Below, in pieces: positions 51,864 through 59,975 of a stretch of 64,000 nt of DNA (its first letter is position 1; the number at the start of each line of letters is the position of its first letter). The DNA lies in the NCBI GenBank assembly GCA_958296225.1, contig OY282456.1:2046001-2110000 (forward strand), in the 5' to 3' direction. The DNA is from an uncultured Dehalococcoidia bacterium. Its GTDB lineage: Bacteria > Chloroflexota > Dehalococcoidia > Lucifugimonadales > UBA3495. The position numbers were made by a program, and so were the translations under genes. The notes beneath the pieces were generated by a model, which did no database searches, was not told the DNA's origin, and saw nothing but the letters and a program-made list of their open reading frames with translations.

Positions 51864-52118
51864 TTATTCGCGGGCCGGAACTACCCAGGCGGCGACGGCC
51901 GGCATTACGGCCAGAACCGCCGCCGCCGCAATCTTGGTGTACCCGCCACCGTACACCAGGCTCAGCGTCCACAGCAGCGCAAAGGCGATGGCGCCGACGA
52001 TGATGCCGGCGATGATGATGACGTCGGGGCGGTGGTTCTTGCGGATGGCAACCTGCCGGGCGATGAGGCAGCTGCCGAGGAATATTACCAGGCAAACGAT
52101 GCCGATTCGTAACGCCAT
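51864..52118 (-). CDS. Small three-helix membrane protein
   Basis: An 84-residue membrane protein (MALRIGIVCLVIFLGSCLIA; DVIIIAGIIVGAIAFALLW; YTKIAAAAVLAVMPAVAAW). The ATG at 52118 is chosen because it starts the hydrophobic segment; the frame extends to 52193, inside the CoA-transferase upstream. It lies between two CoA-transferase genes of the same strand. It might be a helper of an uptake system, but nothing shows this. Confidence 0.55.
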   Translation of the reverse strand: MALRIGIVCLVIFLGSCLIARQVAIRKNHRPDVIIIAGIIVGAIAFALLWTLSLVYGGGYTKIAAAAVLAVMPAVAAWVVPARE

Positions 52119-52129
52119 AGCTGCACCGT

Positions 52130-53335
52130 TCAGATAATGCCCGTTTGATAGAGTTTGACCAGTTCTGCGGGTGAATATCCCAGCTCGGCGCACAGGATTG
52201 CCCGGTTGTGCTGGCCTAAGGTCGGGGCCGGCGTGGGTGTCGCAACATCTCCGTCCGGCAGGCGGTAGGGCGGGCCGGGATAGGATACCGGGCCGGTGTC
52301 GTCGCGCTCAATGACTACGAAAAGGTCGGCCAGGGACGGGTCGGCGCGCACTTCGTCGTAGGTGCGAACGGGGGCCAGCGGGATGCGGTGTTCCAGGGCG
52401 ATTGCCAGCAGTTCGGCTTTGGTGTAGTCGGCCAGCCACGCCTCAACGTAGCCGTCCACTTCGTCGGCATAAAGGTTGTTCATCGCGGTGCGGTTGCGGA
52501 AGCGCGGCTCCTGCGACCACTCCGGGCTGCCCATTATCCCCAGCAGACGCCCCCACTGCCGGCCCTCGGGCGAGCCGACAAAGATATGCCCGTCCTTGCA
52601 GCGCAGGATGCAGTTGGGATAGGGAAAGTCCAGGGCATGATGCCCGGTGCGCCGGGTAACCCGCCATTCGTACACCGCCATCAGCGCCTCCGGGCCGTTG
52701 TACAGGCCGGCCATCGTCTCCGCCTCGGCGATGTCGATATGCTGGCCGCCGTGCCGTTCCAAGCCCAGCAGCGCCGTCACGATGGACGATGCGGCGGCCA
52801 TGCCGGCGAAATAGCCCACCTCGGGCGTGCCGAAGGTCAGCGGCTCCCGGTCGGCCGCGCCCAGCCCCTCGGAGATGCCGCCGGCCGCCGCCAGGTTAAT
52901 GTCGTAAGCCTTGTAATCGCGCCAGGGGCCGGAAAGACCCCAGGGGCTGATGGTGGCCATCACCAGATTGGGATGGCCGGCGGCCAGCGCGTCGTAATCC
53001 AGACCCAGCCGCTCCAGATCGGCCGGCGGCACATTGTGCGCCACCACATCGGACGCGGCGGCCAGACGGCGCAGGATGCTGCGTCCGGTGGGGGTTTCCA
53101 GGTTGGCGGTAATGCCCTGCTTGTTCGAGTTGAGGTACAGAAACAGGCCGCTGCGCTCCGGGTGGGGAATGTCGCCGGGCCAGGGGCCGTAGCGACGGGC
53201 CGGGTCGCCGACGGACGGCGGCTCCAGCTTGATGACACTGGCCCCGGCATCGGCCAGCAGCTTGCCGCAGTAAGGGGCCGAGAGCATAGAACCGATTTCC
53301 AGCACGCGGAGGCCGGAAAGGAGGGAGTAGGTCAT
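52130..53335 (-). CDS. Class III (CaiB/BaiF) CoA-transferase, possibly lacking the usual Asp
   Basis: A 401-residue family III CoA-transferase (LRVLEIGSMLSAPYCGKLLA, VVAHNVPPADLERLGLDYDAL). In the other three copies an Asp begins the block after the substrate loop (DHTGG, GDYQ, GDICG); here the corresponding segment reads PEVGYFAGMAAAS, with Gly at that place, as far as alignment by eye allows. It may therefore need another nucleophile or have lost activity. No frameshift is visible. It is the first gene of its set after the divergent gap to the DNA methylase. Confidence 0.87.
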   Translation of the reverse strand: MTYSLLSGLRVLEIGSMLSAPYCGKLLADAGASVIKLEPPSVGDPARRYGPWPGDIPHPERSGLFLYLNSNKQGITANLETPTGRSILRRLAAASDVVAHNVPPADLERLGLDYDALAAGHPNLVMATISPWGLSGPWRDYKAYDINLAAAGGISEGLGAADREPLTFGTPEVGYFAGMAAASSIVTALLGLERHGGQHIDIAEAETMAGLYNGPEALMAVYEWRVTRRTGHHALDFPYPNCILRCKDGHIFVGSPEGRQWGRLLGIMGSPEWSQEPRFRNRTAMNNLYADEVDGYVEAWLADYTKAELLAIALEHRIPLAPVRTYDEVRADPSLADLFVVIERDDTGPVSYPGPPYRLPDGDVATPTPAPTLGQHNRAILCAELGYSPAELVKLYQTGII

Positions 53336-53485
53336 GATAGTGAGCGTCCTCTGGGTTGGGGGATTGTAAGCAGCGATGGGCTAGCGGGTCAACCGGACGA
53401 GGTCGCTGTTGACAGGGAGCGGACGCCGTACCAAAATAGCCCGCCCGCCGGCGGCATCACCGCTATACTGCCCTGAAGTCAAACT

Positions 53486-55564
53486 ATGTCTGAACATCCT
53501 GCCTTTTCCGAAATCAACCCGCCGGCCATCCCCGCCATCCGGGAAGGGCGCCAGTTGTCGCTGGACGGGTTGCGCCCTTCCCCACCAGCGGATTACAGCA
53601 ACCGGATTGACCATGCTTTCCCGGAGGCATTCGTTGACGACCTCTCACGCCAGGAGGTATTCAACAAACATCTGTTTCGTCCTAATACCTACCTGCATAA
53701 ATGGTGGGCGCGGCGTTGCGGCTCCACATTTCGCACCATACTAAAGCAGTTCGTACCCGACGCCGACCGCAGCGGCTACTATGCTCCCGGTGGTTTGGAA
53801 GGGAAGACCGTCCTTGACCCGATGATGGGCGGCGGCACTACCCTTCACGAGGCCATCCGGTTGGGGGCCAACGTCATCGGAGCCGATATTGATCCCATCC
53901 CCATCATCCAGGCCCGGGCTTCCCTGTCCCAAGCCGAACTTGCGGATTTGCGGGCGGCGTTCAACCACTTCTTTGCCGACCTCCGTGGCCGCTTGGGGCA
54001 TTATTTTGAGACCGAATGCCCAACCTGCGCCGGGACAACGAACATACAATATTCCCTGTACGGGATGCGTAAAAAGTGCGCGTGCCGTGACGTGGTGCAG
54101 ATTGACCAGTACATTTTGCGGCAGGACGGCGACCGGCAAATCAGCATTAACCCCTACAGCGGGCAGATTTCCGACCGGCCGGACAGCAGTATCCCGGCCG
54201 GTGAAATGCCCAGCGTGGTCACCAAAGCCGACAAACAATGCCCGGCTTGCGGCCGCAAGTACGATGAGTTGCTTGATGTACCATTCTATGCGCGTTATGC
54301 GCCGATTGCGATTGTCGCAGTATGCGAAAAGCACGGCCTATTCTACCGCCCGCCGGGCGAGCGGGACCTGGCGCGCATCAAGCAGGCTGACGCGCAGCGC
54401 TGCCGGCTGGATTTCGGGAGGCCGGAGGATTTTGCGGTAAGCGAGGGGCCAAAGTCCGGCGACTTGCTGCGCCATAATATCAACTCGTACCTGGACGTCT
54501 TTTCTTCCCGCCAACTGCTGTATCTGCATAATGCCATGCAACGGCTGCACGACTATGTCGGCATCGACAAACTCAATCTGGGAATGCTGGTGTCCACTTC
54601 CCTGGAGTTCAATTCAATGCTTTGCGGTTATAAGGGATGGTACAAACGTCGTCCTGGCGCAATCCGGCATACTTTTGCTTTGCACGCCTATTCATTTCAA
54701 TACACCGCACTGGAAAATAATCCGGTCAACCTCCGCAAGTCGTCGGGCAATCTGCAATTGCTCTTTCACGACCGGATTGAACGGGGGCGCAAGTGGGCCG
54801 CATTGCCTGTTGAAAGGCGGATTGATGAAACCGGCAAACGGGAGCTGGTCAAAATACCGGGAGAGTCGGATGACGGCGTTGAAGTATTCAGCCAGGCCGA
54901 ACTCGCGGGCGGACCGCATCGGTTCTGGCTGATTCAGGGCGATTCGCAGCAGCTGCCGGTTGCCAGTCAGTCAATAGATCTGATTGTGACCGACCCGCCG
55001 TATTACGACAGCGTTCAATATGGCAACCTGGCCGCATTTTTCCGGGTGTGGCTGGCGCGCCTGCTTCCTGACGCAGCGGAATGGAGTTATGACGAAACCC
55101 GCAGCGCAATTGCCGCCAAAGCTGCCGATAGCAATAGCAACTTTATGACGGCGCTGGCGGGCATATTTGCGGAGTGCCGGCGCGTTCTAAAGCCGGATGC
55201 CGGGCGCATGGTATTCACGTTCCACCATTGGGACGCCAGCGCCTGGGCGGAACTCACGATAGCTCTCAAAGATGCCGGATTTCGGCTGCTGAACGCTTAT
55301 GTGGTGTATTCCGAGCACCCGATTTCGGTACATATCCGCAACTTGAACTCAATTAAGCACGATAGCATTCTGGTTTTAGCGGCCGGCGGCAGTGACTCGC
55401 CGGCGCCGTGGCCGCCGCTGGCGGGTATTGATACCGCCAACAGCGAAACTTTCTGCCGGCAATGCGGCGCAACGCTGGGCTGGCTGCTGGACAGCGCACT
55501 CTCCCCGCCGGAAATTCGCGCCGTCTGGAAAAACCTGATCCGGGGGAACTCCAATGACCAGTAG
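53486..55564 (+). CDS. Zn-ribbon adenine-specific DNA methylase (DUF1156-like), partner of NotI-type enzyme
   Basis: A 692-residue methylase. HKWWARR at 71-77 and LDPMMGGGTTL at 110-120 (motif I) precede two Zn ribbons (CPTC near 178-181, CPAC near 252-255), and TDPPYYDSVQYGNLAAFF near 501-518 is motif IV. This is the layout of the large Zn-ribbon DNA methylases (COG1743/DUF1156 type), although the usual N-terminal DUF1156 arrangement is not fully visible. It protects DNA from the endonuclease encoded directly after it; the genes overlap by 11 bases. Confidence 0.87.
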   Translation: MSEHPAFSEINPPAIPAIREGRQLSLDGLRPSPPADYSNRIDHAFPEAFVDDLSRQEVFNKHLFRPNTYLHKWWARRCGSTFRTILKQFVPDADRSGYYAPGGLEGKTVLDPMMGGGTTLHEAIRLGANVIGADIDPIPIIQARASLSQAELADLRAAFNHFFADLRGRLGHYFETECPTCAGTTNIQYSLYGMRKKCACRDVVQIDQYILRQDGDRQISINPYSGQISDRPDSSIPAGEMPSVVTKADKQCPACGRKYDELLDVPFYARYAPIAIVAVCEKHGLFYRPPGERDLARIKQADAQRCRLDFGRPEDFAVSEGPKSGDLLRHNINSYLDVFSSRQLLYLHNAMQRLHDYVGIDKLNLGMLVSTSLEFNSMLCGYKGWYKRRPGAIRHTFALHAYSFQYTALENNPVNLRKSSGNLQLLFHDRIERGRKWAALPVERRIDETGKRELVKIPGESDDGVEVFSQAELAGGPHRFWLIQGDSQQLPVASQSIDLIVTDPPYYDSVQYGNLAAFFRVWLARLLPDAAEWSYDETRSAIAAKAADSNSNFMTALAGIFAECRRVLKPDAGRMVFTFHHWDASAWAELTIALKDAGFRLLNAYVVYSEHPISVHIRNLNSIKHDSILVLAAGGSDSPAPWPPLAGIDTANSETFCRQCGATLGWLLDSALSPPEIRAVWKNLIRGNSNDQ

Positions 55565-56402
55565 CGCCGGCAATCGCCCGGCTGAAATTTTCGGATTCCC
55601 AATCAGGAACCGTTCAACGGCGGCCGACAACGCTCGCCGCACGCACCAATGCCCATTCCGTGAACAGCAGTGCGACAAGAAAAGCCGGCTGATTGAATTT
55701 CCCTTCGGAGTCTGCTCCGTGGAATATGGCGGCGAAGTTCGCGCAATTTGTCCACGCCGCTTTGAGGAGCGCGGCGTTACCCCAGGCGTACCTCGGGTTT
55801 TGGAGGACATCGCCCTACATTATTTCGGCGATATAGACAACATTGTTATTTTCCCGGAAGTCAGGCTTCCAAATGTAGGTCACATTGATTACGTTATAGT
55901 CCGCCATAGACCGATGCAATCCGAAGTGGAGGACTTTGTGACCGTTGAATTCCAGTCCGATTCCACCACCGACACCGGAGAGTTGATTCGGGGAATACGG
56001 GATTTTTTCACCGGGCGCGATATTTCGGGCGAATCTTATCGGTTCGGGAGCAACACCTACGATTCAATAAAGCGCGCTATGACCCAGCTAATGAACAAGG
56101 GAATCGTGTACGAAGCCTGGAATGCCAAATGCTATTGGGTCATTCAAGAATATATCTACGCCAACTTGGTCAACCGATACGGCCTGAAATCGGATGGATT
56201 TACGCGCGAACACGCTTCTCGCTTTGCGCTGTACAACATCGTTCCCAGCCGGGACCGGATGACTCTCACCCCTACCCGGTTTGTATCGACCAGCGTTGAC
56301 GAGATTTATCAGGCAATGCGCAACAATCCGGCGATGCCCGGCAAAGACGCATTCGTCCACAGCCTGAACCGCAAGCTCCGGCTCACGCTGCGGGTGCAAT
56401 GA
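55554..56402 (+). CDS. NotI-family restriction endonuclease
   Basis: A 282-residue endonuclease. Four cysteines (33, 40, 54, 66: CPFREQQC, GVCSVEY, ICPRRF) match the iron-binding Cys4 site of the NotI family; D112 (HIDYVIV) and E132/Q134 (FVTVEFQSDS) match the catalytic Asp and E-x-Q of NotI. NotI cuts GCGGCCGC; whether this member shares that target is unknown. The gene overlaps the methylase gene, completing an R-M pair. A GCGGCCGC octamer happens to lie 11 bases after its stop codon. Confidence 0.87.
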   Translation: MTSSAGNRPAEIFGFPIRNRSTAADNARRTHQCPFREQQCDKKSRLIEFPFGVCSVEYGGEVRAICPRRFEERGVTPGVPRVLEDIALHYFGDIDNIVIFPEVRLPNVGHIDYVIVRHRPMQSEVEDFVTVEFQSDSTTDTGELIRGIRDFFTGRDISGESYRFGSNTYDSIKRAMTQLMNKGIVYEAWNAKCYWVIQEYIYANLVNRYGLKSDGFTREHASRFALYNIVPSRDRMTLTPTRFVSTSVDEIYQAMRNNPAMPGKDAFVHSLNRKLRLTLRVQ

Positions 56403-56526
56403 TTGACCGGCTGCGGCCGCGCGCTTCGCGCTCGTTCTGCTCCCAGTTGCGGCGGCGGTTATGTTACACTGCCCCCCACCAAAATCTGATGCTCACATCA
56501 CATCCCCCACCCCAGGAGGCCCCACT

Positions 56527-57186
56527 ATGCCCAAGAAGCGCGGCACCGGCTTGATGATGGTCTGGTGCGAAGTCCCCGCCGACGTCGAAGCGGAATTTAA
56601 CCAGTGGTACAACACCGAGCACTTGCAGGAACTGCTGTCGGTGCCCGGCGTGCTCAACGCCGCCCGTTACGAGGCCACCAGCAGCGGCCCCAAGCATCTG
56701 GCGATGTATGAGCTGGAATCGGTGGCCGTCATCAATACCGACGCTTTTACCAACCGCCCGCCCACGCCCTGGGGACAGAAGGTTGGCCCCCGCGCCGTCG
56801 CCACCACCCTAATCAACAACGTCTATCAGATGATTCATCCCGCCGGCCTCAGCGACGGACTGGCTAACGCCGATATGTCGCCGGCTTTGCAGATTGGCCG
56901 TATGGACGTGCCCGCCGAGAATGACGCGGAATGGAACGACTGGTACTCCGGCGTGTACGTGCCCAACTACGAAAAGGTGCCCGGCTGCATCCGGGGCCGC
57001 CGCTGGAAGGCGGTGCGCGGCGAGCCGGCTTACGCCACGGTGTACGAGTTCGAGAACCCGGAGGTGTCGTCCACGGCGGCCTGGCTGGAGCAGCGAGAGG
57101 CGCACCCCGACAACGGCCTGATGCGGGAGGTTATGACCCACGCCGCCGGTTCGCCCGGCATCTGGCGAAAGACGTTCCAGCCGTAA
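56527..57186 (+). CDS. Tandem EthD-like (dimeric alpha/beta barrel) protein
   Basis: A 219-residue protein starting at ATG 56527 with AGGAGG upstream. Two halves each resemble small dimeric alpha/beta-barrel domains: GTGLMMVWCEVPADVEAEFN + QWYNTEHLQELLSVPGVLNA and IGRMDVPAENDAEWNDWYSG + VYVPNYEKVPGCIRGRRWKA. Such EthD/DUF4286-like proteins are often found near catabolic genes. The reaction is unknown. A 9-bp-stem hairpin follows the gene. Confidence 0.7.
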   Translation: MPKKRGTGLMMVWCEVPADVEAEFNQWYNTEHLQELLSVPGVLNAARYEATSSGPKHLAMYELESVAVINTDAFTNRPPTPWGQKVGPRAVATTLINNVYQMIHPAGLSDGLANADMSPALQIGRMDVPAENDAEWNDWYSGVYVPNYEKVPGCIRGRRWKAVRGEPAYATVYEFENPEVSSTAAWLEQREAHPDNGLMREVMTHAAGSPGIWRKTFQP

Positions 57187-57214
57187 CGGCGCATTGCCCC
57201 CACCCCAACCCTAA

Positions 57215-57237
57215 CCCTCTCCCATCCAGGGAGAGGG
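57215..57237 (+). terminator. Hairpin, 9-bp stem
   Basis: CCCTCTCCC (57215-57223) and GGGAGAGGG (57229-57237) with a five-base loop, 30 bases after the EthD-like gene. It lacks a long U-tract; this CCCTCTCCC-type palindrome is also a frequent intergenic repeat. Confidence 0.4.
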
Positions 57238-57259
57238 GATGCAAGGGATTTGAGACGTT

Positions 57260-57826
57260 ATGGCTGTCGTATCAGTGACCGGGCTCGCGCTGCTGGTTTG
57301 GCTTGCGGCGTTGTTGACCTTTCCGACGGCGGCGTGGGGGCAGGACATCATCGGCCCGAAATCGCAGCAGACGCAGGCCGCCGCCGGCCCCTATACGATA
57401 GTCGCCGAGGCCCGACCTCTGCCGTCGTTGCAGGCGGCGCACTTTATCATCCGGGTGAACGAAACGGCGTCGGACGCGCCGGTTGAGGATGTGCGCGTTA
57501 CCGTCCTCACCTCCTTGCGGGGCAGCGACGAAACGGGGTGGGCACACGCCATCAGCCCCAACACGCCCGGCGTCTATTCGGCAACGGTGGAATTGAAAAC
57601 CCCCGGCGTTTGGGAAACCACCCTGCTCATCGAGCCGGCCGCCGGGGGCAGTTACGGAGCTGAAGGGTTCACTTTCGAAGTGACTGCGCCGGCCGCCAGC
57701 CCGGAGGCGGGGTACGTTTTTATTGGCGTGGCGGTGGTGCTGCTGATTGGCGGCGGGTATCTGGTGTGGCGTATCCGGCGGACGCAGCGGATGCGGGCCG
57801 CCGGCCCGGACACGCTGGCGCCATGA
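57260..57826 (+). CDS. Secreted/membrane-anchored YtkA/FixH-like protein
   Basis: A 188-residue protein with an N-terminal signal (SVTGLALLVWLAALLTFPTAAWG), a beta-sandwich middle (HFIIRVNETASDAPVEDVRV...GVYSATVELKTPGVWETTLLI) and a C-terminal membrane helix (VFIGVAVVLLIGGGYLVW). The fold and the pairing with a CtaG-like gene resemble YtkA/FixH-type proteins of copper delivery to cytochrome oxidases. The stop overlaps the next start (ATGA). Confidence 0.7.
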   Translation: MAVVSVTGLALLVWLAALLTFPTAAWGQDIIGPKSQQTQAAAGPYTIVAEARPLPSLQAAHFIIRVNETASDAPVEDVRVTVLTSLRGSDETGWAHAISPNTPGVYSATVELKTPGVWETTLLIEPAAGGSYGAEGFTFEVTAPAASPEAGYVFIGVAVVLLIGGGYLVWRIRRTQRMRAAGPDTLAP

Positions 57827-58812
57827 TGCGGTGGGCAGTTCCGGCCGGTATCGTTGCCGGCGGCCTGGCCGCGCTGGCCGTGGGCGCCGGCCTGGCGTCG
57901 GCACACCAGGGCATTCCGCCCGGCCAGACGCCGGCGACGGCGTGGGGGTTTGTCACCAATCCGGTGCCCAGCCTGTTTCTGCTGGCCGCGCTGTACCTGT
58001 ACATCAACGGCCTGAACAACTGGCCGAATCCCACGCATCCCATCAACAATTGGCAAAAAGGCAGCTTTTTTGCCGGCATACTGGTGCTCTTTGCCGCGCT
58101 GCAATCGCCCATGGAGCCGCTGGCGGAGCACTATTTCTCCATTCACCAGCTGCAGCATTTGCTGGTGCGGATGGTGGGGCCGCTGCTGCTGCTGCTGGGC
58201 GCGCCGCTGACGCCCATGCTGCGGGGGATGCCGCCCTGGCTGCGAAAAGGCGTGGTGCGCCGGCTGGTGCGGATGCCGCCGGCGCGGTGGGTGTACGGCA
58301 AGATTACCAACCCCATCTTTACCGTAGTAACGTTTCTGGGGCTGCTGTACGTGTGGCAGGCGCCGGGGCCCCACGACCTGGCGGTGCACAACGACTGGGT
58401 ACACGAGCTGATGCACGGAACCATGCTAATCAGCGGGTTCCTGTTCTGGTGGATTGTGATTGACCCCAAGCCGCACCGCTCACGCCTCCACTACGGCCTG
58501 CGGGTGCTGTATCTGGGCCTGATCGTGCTGCCGAACACGCTGCTGGGGGCGGCGATCACCTTCCAGGAGGGCCTGATCTACTCGGCCTACCAGGAACTGC
58601 CCCGCCCCTGGGAGGGCCTCTCGCACCTGTCGGACCAGCGTTTCGGCGGCCTGATGCTGTGGGTGCCGGGGGATATGATGTGCATAATCTCCGCCGGCAT
58701 CGTGATGTATATGTGGTATCAGCGGGAGATGGAGGAAAATCCAAACCCGCCGCTGCCATTGCCGAAAGAGGAAAAGGGCGACGGCGACGATGCGGGGCCT
58801 AATCGCCGGTAA
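57823..58812 (+). CDS. CtaG (caa3-type) cytochrome c oxidase assembly protein
   Basis: A 329-residue membrane protein with about seven helices. HQLQHLLVRMVGPLLLLLGAP and WVHELMHGTMLISGFLFWW with conserved His residues are signatures of the CtaG_Caa3 family, which helps insert copper into cytochrome oxidase. It is encoded directly after the YtkA-like gene, which supports that role, though no oxidase subunits are in the window. ATG 57823 (or 57826) is the start. The C-terminus is charged. Confidence 0.85.
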   Translation: MMRWAVPAGIVAGGLAALAVGAGLASAHQGIPPGQTPATAWGFVTNPVPSLFLLAALYLYINGLNNWPNPTHPINNWQKGSFFAGILVLFAALQSPMEPLAEHYFSIHQLQHLLVRMVGPLLLLLGAPLTPMLRGMPPWLRKGVVRRLVRMPPARWVYGKITNPIFTVVTFLGLLYVWQAPGPHDLAVHNDWVHELMHGTMLISGFLFWWIVIDPKPHRSRLHYGLRVLYLGLIVLPNTLLGAAITFQEGLIYSAYQELPRPWEGLSHLSDQRFGGLMLWVPGDMMCIISAGIVMYMWYQREMEENPNPPLPLPKEEKGDGDDAGPNRR

Positions 58813-58824
58813 AGGCCCGCAAGG

Positions 58825-59412
58825 TCAGAATGCGACACGCCAGGCTCGCATCTGCGACAGACCTTCGGCAATGGCGTACAAGCGAGCGGTATTCGTCCCC
58901 CATTCCTGGCGCCGGAAGTTGGCCATTGCGAACACGAGTGCAGGAATGCCATATGCTATTAACAGACCAACGCCGCCCAATGCAAACAGTGTCCAAGCCG
59001 CCCAATGCAAGTATGACGGAAATGGAGAAAGGTCGTACATCGCGGCCGCTTGGAGGCCGGTAGTTAACGCGACTCCGAAAGCGAGCTCCGTCCCCGCCAA
59101 CGCTATGGCTCTGATTAGCCAACGGTAATAGCGCGCGGTCTCCTGGACCGGGTTCACTGGAACCGCAAATCCGGATTTCCGCAACGCTTTCCTCCCATAG
59201 CGGGCCAAATGCTTCGCCGTATGCCCGAGCAACAGCCCGACGACTTCACGAGAAAGCCACAGCGTCGCGTACATCAGAGCCACTACCGCAGGCCACTCAC
59301 CTGTTGGATACCCAGTTAAGAAAAGCACAGATATCCAAAACAAGGCATACGAAAATGCCAGTTTGATGTCTTTCTTGAAATCATTAGGGATGAGGAGATT
59401 TTTGTTCAACAT
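58825..59412 (-). CDS. Multi-pass membrane protein, function unknown
   Basis: A 195-residue protein with hydrophobic segments (LAFSYALFWISVLFLTGY, AVVALMYATLWLSREVVGLL, WAAWTLFALGGVGLLIAYGI). The ATG at 59412 (MLNKNLLIPND) is chosen. The 3' end is convergent with the CtaG gene, 12 bases apart; the 5' end overlaps the next membrane gene by 29 bases. GC content is low compared with the flanks. No family is recognised. Confidence 0.55.
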   Translation of the reverse strand: MLNKNLLIPNDFKKDIKLAFSYALFWISVLFLTGYPTGEWPAVVALMYATLWLSREVVGLLLGHTAKHLARYGRKALRKSGFAVPVNPVQETARYYRWLIRAIALAGTELAFGVALTTGLQAAAMYDLSPFPSYLHWAAWTLFALGGVGLLIAYGIPALVFAMANFRRQEWGTNTARLYAIAEGLSQMRAWRVAF

Positions 59413-59749
59413 CACTGGTACCTTCGCTTTTGGAGACAACCGAATTAACGTCAGAATCTTTCACGCCAACCCTGACCAAACGTAACACGTCTTTCAAGCT
59501 GCTCAAGGTAGCAGCAATCCCTACTACTACGATAAAAGTCAGCATTGCATGAGATAGTACCTCGACGACTATTTTGTCTGCTCCAACCGACTTCAATGCA
59601 AAGTCTATCAGCCAGTTGAAGAGCATATTGATCATCAACAAACATACCCAAGCAAGAGCTATAACTGATGCGCGTACAACGATATTGAGCGACATCCGAA
59701 TTGTTTCAATCGTACCTTCATCAAGCTTTACCACTGAACGCCAGTCCAT
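59384..59749 (-). CDS. Small membrane protein, function unknown
   Basis: A 121-residue protein with two or three hydrophobic segments (SVIALAWVCLLMINMLFNWL; LTFIVVVGIAATLSSL) and an acidic/serine-rich tail. It overlaps the downstream membrane gene. The start is ATG 59749; an upstream ATG is at 59761. It lies before a perfect palindrome in the gap to the divergent monooxygenase gene. Low GC suggests a separate origin. Confidence 0.5.
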   Translation of the reverse strand: MDWRSVVKLDEGTIETIRMSLNIVVRASVIALAWVCLLMINMLFNWLIDFALKSVGADKIVVEVLSHAMLTFIVVVGIAATLSSLKDVLRLVRVGVKDSDVNSVVSKSEGTSDVEQKSPHP

Positions 59750-59913
59750 ATAACACAACATCCTGCAAGTGCTGACCAAGGGTACAAAATGCCCTAAACC
59801 CTATGCCTGCTTGATTTACTGCATCAATCGTACACTAATCTGACTTTCTATTCAACCACGTTGCCGGGATCGGCATCAGAATTGGAGCTTGCCAATTGAC
59901 CACCTCCCCGCCG

Positions 59914-59949
59914 GGTTGTAGGATGATGCCCGAGCATCATCCTACAACC
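59914..59949. promoter_or_regulatory. Perfect 16-bp inverted repeat in a divergent gap
   Basis: GGTTGTAGGATGATGC (59914-59929) and GCATCATCCTACAACC (59934-59949) are perfect complements with a four-base spacer. The element lies 27 bases before the monooxygenase start and 165 bases before the membrane gene on the other strand. It could be an operator or a mobile-element remnant. Confidence 0.45.
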
Positions 59950-59975
59950 TGCCCCATACCCCTACTGGTGACCCT

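Noticed and set aside
56413..56420. GCGGCCGC (NotI target) directly after the NotI-family gene
   Set aside because: The octamer also occurs at 40576-40583 and 59042-59049, about as often as chance in a GC-rich window of this size, so its position carries no evidence on specificity.
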